Source: Syngnathus acus (Eukaryota > Chordata > Actinopteri > Syngnathiformes > Syngnathidae). From it: DNA of 64,000 nt. The position numbers were made by a program, and so were the translations under genes. This document shows positions 24,101 to 33,100 of the stretch, piece by piece (within the stretch, counting starts at the first letter, position 1; every line of letters begins with the position of its first letter). The stretch spans positions 426,000 to 489,999 of the forward strand of contig NC_051098.1 of the NCBI RefSeq assembly GCF_901709675.1, read 5' to 3'. The notes beneath the pieces are model-generated. The model was not told the DNA's origin. It saw only the letters and a program-made list of their open reading frames with translations, and did no database searches.

Positions 24101-27100
24101 TATCACGTCTCGTCTCCGCTCCTCAACATTTCCGCGTTTCCTCGTGTGTCATTGTTTGTTGTCATGGTTTCCGTTCACGTCTCTGTACCGCATCTGTGCT
24201 CTCGCCCCTCCCCGCCTGTGTCTACCCGTACTCATTGTAATCAGTCACCTGCCCCTTGTTACCAGCCTTGTATTTAAGTCCTGTCTGCGTGTCATTCCCT
24301 GTCGTATCGTTCTGTTAGTCTGTTAGCCTGTTCTGTTAAGCCTCTGTTAGTCTGTTAAGCCTCCGTTAATCTGTCCCTGTTGCCAGTTCTATTAGTTTGT
24401 CTCTGTTTGCCCATCCTGTTAGTTCCTGTTTGTTCCTGCCGGTTAGTCCTACCATGCTTGTTTGTTTCCCTCATCCTCTCCTCCACCACCCTTTTCCCTT
24501 CAATAAGCCATGGTCCAAGCTGCATTTGGTCACCCTGCTCCATTCCGCACGCGACACATCTGTTTCTTCATTTATTCAGTGATTCACACAATTACAATTT
24601 CAACACATCCGAAGAATACATGCTATTCAGGAATACTATTTTTGTCAATGCAATTGCATTGAGAAATTTGCTTTGCATTGCTAGTACAACTATTACTACT
24701 ACAAGTACTACTACTACTACTACTACTACTATGACTACTACAAGCAATTACTATACTACTACAAGTATAAATACTACTACTACTCCAAATACAAGTACTC
24801 ATACTACAAGTCCTACTATTACAGCTACTACTACTACCACTAATATTTCTATTACTAAAAGTGATTATTACTCCTACAAGTAGCTTACTATTAGTTCTAG
24901 TACTGTAAGTACTACTGCCGAGTGCGTAAACCTCTTGCTCCTACACAGCCTCTCCACCACCAAGACTCCTGCTGTGCTTTCACGTAGTCACACATGGATA
25001 CTGGGTTCCGTGAGGCCAATCTGCTGCACTGTGATCCCCAGAGGCATGATTTGCTGGCCCACCGATGTGTGGACACACCCTGGCGTCTGCCAACCACTGT
25101 CCCAGCAAAGGGTAAAAATGCATGGGCAGATGGGGCTCATAGCCTTGGATGGCAACCTGTCTAGGAGTGGGTCACGCTGAACTAAAACCGGGACTGCAAG
25201 GAGTTGAGCCCCACAATTCGCTATTAGCATAGTAAAGCCAACAATGGTGAACAAAGTAATCCCAAATCCTATACTTCCAGCAACGGGAGTTCGCAGAAAC
25301 ATTGTGGCGAATGGTAGTGCTCGTCCTCCTTCTGGAGGACAGCATGACCTCAAATTGTGCCACGGAGGGTCCTGTCCGATCACAGCACCCCATCCAATGC
25401 ACTCATGCGCTGTGAAAGACGATTTGTTATGGGAACCTTCAACACATGCACAGCGAGAGAAGAGGCGAGGTTGATAGAATTTGCACACTGTGCTGAGGAA
25501 CGGAGAGTGGAGATCCTTGGGGTCCAAGAACACAGGAGTATGCACAATGATGACCGGATCCTGTTCCGCAGGGTGGAGAGATACATGTTCATCTCTGCAT
25601 CTGGGTGGAGGAACGAGGCCCAAGCTACAACAGGTGGTTTAAGGTTAATGCTGGGCCGACGCGCACGTTAGGCTCTCCGTCAGGTTTACCACCACACTGA
25701 CAGGATTCTGAGCGCAGAGTTCTCGGGCAACCCAGTAACAACAGACAGTCATAGTCGTGTATTCACCCACCAATGTAGCCTCATCTAACATGGAGAAATT
25801 CTTTGAGGACCTTGTAAGAGCGGTTCGTGACGTCCCAGCGCAAAATTTCCTGGCTTCCTTGGGGACTTCAATGCAAGACAAGGACCAGAGGATGCACCCT
25901 TCCCCTACCATGACTCGACCAACTGCAACGGCACCTACCTCACTGCCTTCCTCACGGAACACGAGCTACTGGCGGCAAATTCCATCTTCCGGAAGAGAAC
26001 AGGAAAGAGGTGGACCTTCTGAGACCAAGCCTCAGGAACGCTACGGCAGCGAGATTTCATCCTAGTGAGGAAAAAATGGAGGAACCCCATCATGAATGCT
26101 GAGCCATACAGCACTTTTAGTTCTGTGGACTCAGACCATCGTGTGGTCTAAATGAGAATTTGCCTGAGCCTCAGGGTCCTGTGGAAAATAGGTTCCAGAG
26201 TCTCTGTTAGCTAGAAAATCAATCTGCTCATATTTCATTGATTAAAGTGTACAAGCATACATTTACATGCACGCAATCATTGATTAAAATATTCAAGTAC
26301 CGTATTTATTCTAATTATGTCCAACAGGGGGGGTGGGCGATTAATAGAGAACACTTTTTGTCCGATCGCCAAGGGGCACTGAAATGGGCGATAATATGTA
26401 TATTTTCCTTATGTAGTATGCAATACCTGCATCCCACTGGTGTTCTTAACACTAGAACAGCGGCTGTTTTGATCTACCTCTAACAGCGGGTTGCGTCAAT
26501 TGACGCTCCATCGATGCGACACGTTACCGTTGCACATCACATGTTGTGCACGTCATGTTATCGCGATCGTCTTGTTCGAGCGCACGCCCCAATAACGTAA
26601 TTGTGTGAGGATATTGTAGCGGAGTGACGAGTGTAATTGTATCATAGTTTATGGAGAAAAACAATTTAAAAGGGACATTCGTCGTGCTGTCAAATCAGTC
26701 ATATTTAAACTTGCGCAATGACGTCGGCATGCGGTCGCGGAGGAAAACGTACGTTTTGGGGGGAATTTTTAGCAGCATGGGCGATAATTAGAGGTATCAA
26801 TATTTTTTATTTATGTCATCGCTAACACACACTGGGCGATTATTAGAATATGGGCGATATTAGAATAAATACGGTATATATTGTAATGTACTTCTCTTAT
26901 TTGGTATTTTTTGGGAATGTGTTTGAATAACTTCTAAACATTCGCTCAATGGCTCTCAATGATGTTTTATAATTATAACTACTGCCTGATGTTCTCTTGA
27001 ACTGCTTGAAGTTTGTTTGTACTGCCTGAGTTTTATTTTTACAAATAACAATGAATGATGTGCGGCATTTTGAAATTGGAGAGAGAAAATAAATAGGTTT

Positions 27101-30100
27101 ACGTAGAATATAAGAAAGTGAACTTTGGCAAGGATAGCAAGAACATAAGTAACAAAAGACAATAGTCGGCCAGAACTGGTACAAAATGATAAAAAGAGAT
27201 GATGTTGGTAAGAACCAATGGGTAAAGTGTGTGAGTATTATACGTATCTGCAGGGACCGGCATCATCTGGAGAACAAACAAACCAAGGAGCAGAGAGAAG
27301 AACGAGGTCAAAATACAACCACGAGGGCCACCAAGGACGAGACAAGACGCCAAGGAATGTCTATGGAAGACGAACTGGCACCCATCTTTGTGGGCGACGC
27401 AACTCCACTTAATATAAGCACTTTGAAGAAATTCTTTAATGCTTTCTATCCTGAGAATGCATTGGGGCACAGTCGGAGAGAAAAGTCTAGTGCTGACTTG
27501 TAAACCTTTTCCTGAACGCAGACTTAATATAATCACCTGAAATATAACTAACCTGGTGTGAGTGTGATTTGTATGAATATTTTTGTCCTTAGAGGAAAAC
27601 GAACACGGTTGAAGAAGTTGGACACATTAATGATTGATATAAGGTGGAGGACAATTAAGGTGCCTCGCCCCCATACAATAACATCTTCAAACTGTCCCCA
27701 AACCAGTGGTTCTTAACCTTGTTGGAGGTACAGAACCCCACCAGTTTCACATGCGCATTCACCGAACCCCTCTTTAGCGTCAAATTCAAGACATGGATGT
27801 TTTTTACTGGTGCACAAAATGAGCCGTGCATGATCATCACCTTGTTCAAAGAACAAAACCAACCCACTGCATGAACTCAACAAATTACATACCTGCAAAT
27901 CATCACCTGCAAATCTGCGAGACCAGTTCAGATATGCATTATCACGAATTTACACGATAAATCAGGTGTGTTCGGACCTCCCCAGTGGAGGCTCTGCCGA
28001 ACCCCTGAGACCGACTCAACGAATCCCTACGGTTCGGTCGAACCCAGGTTAAGAACTACTGCCCCAAACAAAGTCCCAAGATCTGGTATAACAAAAGCTT
28101 TCTCAAGTGAGCCTGGCCTTCAAATCAGATACACAGAGGAGGTTAAGAGACGATTCCAGCAGCTGGACGCCAAGGGGCACTGAAATGGGCGATAATATGG
28201 AAAAACAATAAAAACAATGCTCAAGTATGGTGATGTTTAAAAAGAAATTTAAAGAATTGACACTTGTGAGCTACGAACACATTGAAAATTACATAATTTA
28301 ATGGCACTCTGTTACAGGTAAAAACAATTTTATTTTTTGTCTTAAATTGGATAGGGGATGGGATAAAATAAGTCTTACTTCTTCCCACTCCTTTTCAGAC
28401 AAGTAAACTCTGCCCATTTTGGGGATTAGATTGTATTATGTTTGTACTGTAATTTTCGGACTATAAATCGCACCGGAGTATAATAGAATAGAATAGAATA
28501 GATCTTTATTTGTCATTGTCACATGTACAACGAAATTTAAAAAGTGCCAACCGATCCGCGCATGCGATAAAAAAGAAATAGAATAAATAGAATAAAAAGA
28601 TTTAAAAAAAACAAGCTAAAAACCCACAGAAGAACATACACAGACATAATCATTTACGTTTAGCTGCATTCAATGTGACTACCGCTGTAGGGTAAAAACT
28701 GTTGGCGAATCTGCTAGTCCTCGACCTAATTAATCTGTAGCGTCTGCCTGATGGCAACAGTTCGAAAAGGGAGTGGCCAGGGTGGGAAGTGTCCTTCAGA
28801 ATGTTCTGTGTTTTTTTGAGACAGCGGGTTCTGTGTAGGTCTTCCAGTGTGGGGAGAGGGCAGCCAATGATCTTCTGTGCTGTGTTGATGACCCCTTGGA
28901 GCTTTTTCCTCTGAGCAGCAGTGCAGCTGGAGTACCAAACACATATACAGTACGTTAAAGTGCTTTCTATGGAGCAGCGATAGAAGGACACCAGCAGTCT
29001 CTGTGTAATGCTGTGCCTCCTCAGCACCCTTAAAAAGTAGAGTCTCTGCTGGGCCTTTTTAAGCAGCTCAGAGGTGTTCACGCCCCAGGTGAAGTCCTCC
29101 TCGATGTGGACTCCCAGGTAGCGGAAGGAGGACACCCTCTTCACACAGACCCCGTCGATGATAAGTGGTGGAATGTCCGTTTTATTTTTCCTCCTAAAAT
29201 AAATGACCAGTTCTTGGGTTTTAGCCGTGTTTAGGAGCAGATTGTTCTCTCCACACCACTCCGATAGCTGGACCACTTCGTCCCTGTAGGCAGACTCATC
29301 CCCCTTTGAGATGAGCCCCACCACGGTTGTGTCATCCGCAAATTTCACGATGGTGTTGCTGCGGTGGGCGGGGGTGCATGCATGTGTGTAGAGCGTGTAA
29401 AGCAGTGGGCTCAGTACGCAGCCCTGTGGGGAGCCGGTACCAAGACTGAGAGGTGTGGATGTATGCCGGCCCACTTTCAACCTCTGGCTGCAACCCGTCA
29501 GGAAGCTCTTAATCCACCTGCAAGTATTATGTGGAAGTCCCAGGCCCTCCAGTATGTCCACCAGTCTGTGGGGGAATATGGTGTTAAAAGCAGAGCTAAA
29601 GTCCACGAAGATTATCCGCACATAGCTCCCCGGCTGCTCCAGGTGGGACAGTGCAGCGTGGAGGGCTGTAGCTACTGCGTCCTCTGTGGATCTATTTGCC
29701 CTGTAGGCAAACTGGTGGGGGTCAAAACCTCTGAACAGGAGTGCTGTGATGTGACCCCGTACCAGCTTTTCAAAGCACTTCATGACCACCGGGGTGAGTG
29801 CGACTGGCCGGTAGTCATTGAGGCTGGTGATGTGGCGTTTCTTGGGCAGGGGGACTATAGTGGAGGATTTTAAACAGGATGGGACGGTGGACTCGGTAAG
29901 GGACTGGTTGAAAATCTTTGTGAAGACTCCAGCCAGCTGATCTGCGCAGTCCTTCAGGACACGCCCAGTGACGCCGTCAGGACCCGCAGCCTTCCTCGAG
30001 TTGATGGTCCGCAGCGTGCGCCTCACCTCGTGCTCCTTCACTGTGAGGGTGAAGCTGCTGCGGTCTGTGGGATGTGATGTGGCCGCTTCAGGTGGCTCGG

Positions 30101-33100
30101 ACTCGAACCGGGCAAAGAAGGTATTGAGGACCTCTGCCAGTGAGGCGTCCCCTTCAGCAGCTCCGATGGTGGTTCTGTAGTTGGTGAGATGCTGGACTCC
30201 CTGCCACACCTGCTTGCTGTTGTTGCTGTCCAGGTGATCCTCAATCCTCTTCTTGTAGGCAAGCTGGGCCTCTCTGATGCCTCTCCTCAGGTTGGCTCTG
30301 GCTGTGCTGTAGAGAGCCCCGTCCTCCGACCTGAGGGACAGGGTGGTGTCCCTCTCCTCCAGCAGCCGAAGGACCTCCCGGGTCATCCAGGGCTTCTGGT
30401 TGGGGTATATCCGTATAGGTTTGTCCACTGTGACAGTGTCTGTGCAGTGCTTGATATAACACAGAACACTGTCTGTGAACACGTTCAAGTCCCGGTGTTC
30501 GAAGATGTCCCAGTTAGTCCTGTCGAAGCAGTCCTGCAACTGCTGAGAGGCGTCATCAGGCCAGGTTTTAACAGTTTTAGTGATGATAAGAGCTGATTTC
30601 CTGATGGTGGTATATGCCGGGATTAATAGCAGTGACATATGGTCAGACTGGCCCAGGTGAGGTAGCTGTTTTGCCCTGTAGCCTAGCTTGATGTTGGAGT
30701 AGACCTTGTCCAGAGTGTTAACTCCTCTAGTGGCACATTTAACATGCTGAGTGCTGCTTTCAAAGCTACATGATTAAAGTCCCCTGCCATGATGTGGACT
30801 GCGTCAGGATATCTGCTCAGCTGGCTGCTAATACTGCCATGTAATAGTCCAATAGCTAGCTTAGCATTAGCCTCCGGAGGTATGTAAACAACAGTCGTCA
30901 TGACTACGGTAAATTCACGAGGGAGGTAAAAGGGCCTGCATTTAATAGTCACGTACTCCAGGTCCGGGCAGCAGTGACTGTCTACAGTCACCATATTAGT
31001 ACACCAGTTGTTATTGACGTACATACAGAGCCCTCCCCCCTTGCTCTTACCGGAGTTCTCAGTCCTGTCATGACGCTGTGTGGTGTATCCTGCTAGCTCG
31101 ATAGCAGAGTCCGGTATGAGTGGATGAAGCCAGGTATCGGTGATCAGTACCATGCAGCAGTCCTTCACGGTCTGGTTCGCAGACATCTGTAGCCTTAGTT
31201 CATCCATTTTGTTAGCAAGAGACCTGGCGTTGGTAAGAAACAGGCTAGGGAGCGGTGGTTTGAACGGCTGCTTCCGTAGCCTGGTTAGCGCGCCGGCCCT
31301 GCAGCCTCGTTTTTGCCTCCTCTCTCTGCGCTGCCTTCGCTTCCTCCCAGCGGGGATGGTGATCCAAGGGGAGCCGGGGCGCCTGATGATATCCTCCGGT
31401 ATGTTTTTCGAGCGGTGAAACTCCGCTGCGACACTCAACTCGCAGCAAACACCTATCCTGAGGAGCTCCTGCCGGTTGTAGGTGGTGTATGATTGACATA
31501 CAGTGGGTACAAACACTAACAAAAAACAAACAATGCGTAGATCGGGAGAGCACTGAGCCGCTGCAACTGCATGCGCCGCCATCTTTCCGTAGTCCGTAGG
31601 TCACAGTCCGTATCCCAGCAGACTTCACAGGAAAGGCCAGCCATAAAAGTCGCACCAGCCATAAAATGCCCAAAAATGTGAAAAAAAACATATATAAGTC
31701 GCTCCAGAGTATAAGTCGCATTTTGGGGGGCAATTTATTCGACAAAATCCAACACCAAGAACAGACATGAACGAGCAACAACAGGCTAAACGATACGGTA
31801 TGCTAACGTGACAAACACAAACGAGGAGCTGAGAACGGGCCTGACGTAACATTCAGTTATTTAAAAAAAACTATTACATATTACAATAACACGTTTATAA
31901 AACCATCTGTGTCACTCCAATTCATTAAATCCATCGATCGTCCTTTGTCAACAATGCCGTGTGCCGCGCCGCAGTTCAAATTATTCCACAGGCCCATACA
32001 ACGATATATAAACTATATTTTAAATAACTATCACGTAAACAACAATATTATCATACCATTTGTGTCACTCCAAATCATTAAATCCATCGATCAAATTTCT
32101 CATCCTTTATGTCATCCTGGTGACAGAGGACATGTCCAGAGGATATGGCGCTTTAAAGTGTTAATTACTTTATTTGATTTTTCCTCTCTATTTTTCATGT
32201 TTTGAATATGTTCAAGATAAAGATATCAAAGCATGTGAAGTGATCAACTATACTAAAAATAACATGTGAAGTGGTCAACTATACTTGTAAGTAAGTGATG
32301 TGTTAATGATCAAGTAAAAATTTGTGAAAAAAAACATATATAAGTCGCTCCTGAGTATAAGTCGCCCCCCCACCCAAACTATGAAAAAAACCGCGACTTA
32401 TAGTCTGAAAATTACGGTACCTAGTATTTATACTGTCATAATTTAAATGACTTTCACCTTGTTTTTGATTTTTATTTATTTTTTATTCGTCTTCATTTGA
32501 TTGATGATGCATAGTTTACATGTTTGAAACAATTACAATTCATTCATTCATCCATTCATTCATTCATTCATTCATTCATTCATAACACTTCCCAATAATG
32601 GCGTCTGACGTGAGTGCAGTCAATACATTGTTCATGTGAAGTACTAAATCACAAATGTAAAATTGTGTCTAAAATTCTATGTGTGGGGGGCACATTCCCA
32701 CCTACAGGGTGCAGGTGACAGCTGTGTGTGTGTACCTGCAGCAATAGCTCCTACAAGAGGTATCAATGTTACGGCCCATGGGTAATTCCAGGCTCCAATT
32801 ATAAGCACCACTCCCAGGGGTTCTGGCTGGATGTAAGCCTCGTCTGACATAGTGAAGAGATTCTTCTCCACCAGCCGAGGGGCTGCCCACTCTCTCAGTT
32901 TTTCCATTGCCAGGTTAATCTCATTATCTATTCCAATCAACTCCAAAAGTGATGTATCATACTGGCTCTGTAAGACACCAAACAGAATACATAAAAATAC
33001 ACACCAGAAAAACATGGACAGAGACTTCTTTATAGACATTGTGGGCCCAATTTTCATTCTAACTGCAAAGCGCACTCTAACTGTGCGAATTGTCTTTCTT

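Larger units (their letters stand above)
28482..31644 (-). mobile_element. Rex1/Babar-like LINE, near full length
   Basis: The minus-strand element runs from a 5' end near GATACGGACTGTGACCTACG to a 3' end AATAAAGATCTATTCTATTC with a short (TCTAT)n tail at 28482-28502. It encodes an endonuclease (30683-31582) and an RT (28650-30638), normally one protein, separated by a 13-bp deletion near 30737. It inserted into the MITE between GAGTATA and AGTCGC. Confidence 0.88.
28447..32417. mobile_element. Composite MITE (TA-flanked, GGACTATAA ends) interrupted by Rex1
   Basis: Left CTGTAATTTTCGGACTATAA and right TTATAGTCTGAAAATTACGG between TA dinucleotides. Own parts are 28447-28481 and 31645-32417. 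These contain a stretch of about 190 bp (around 31905-32110) shared with 40060-40205, 46200-46660 and 53222-54300. Related copies: 46027-50792 and 51520-54470. Confidence 0.75.

Noticed and set aside
27186-27503. 105-codon reading frame
   Set aside because: No recognisable domain, splice signal or promoter; frames of this length occur by chance in 64 kb.
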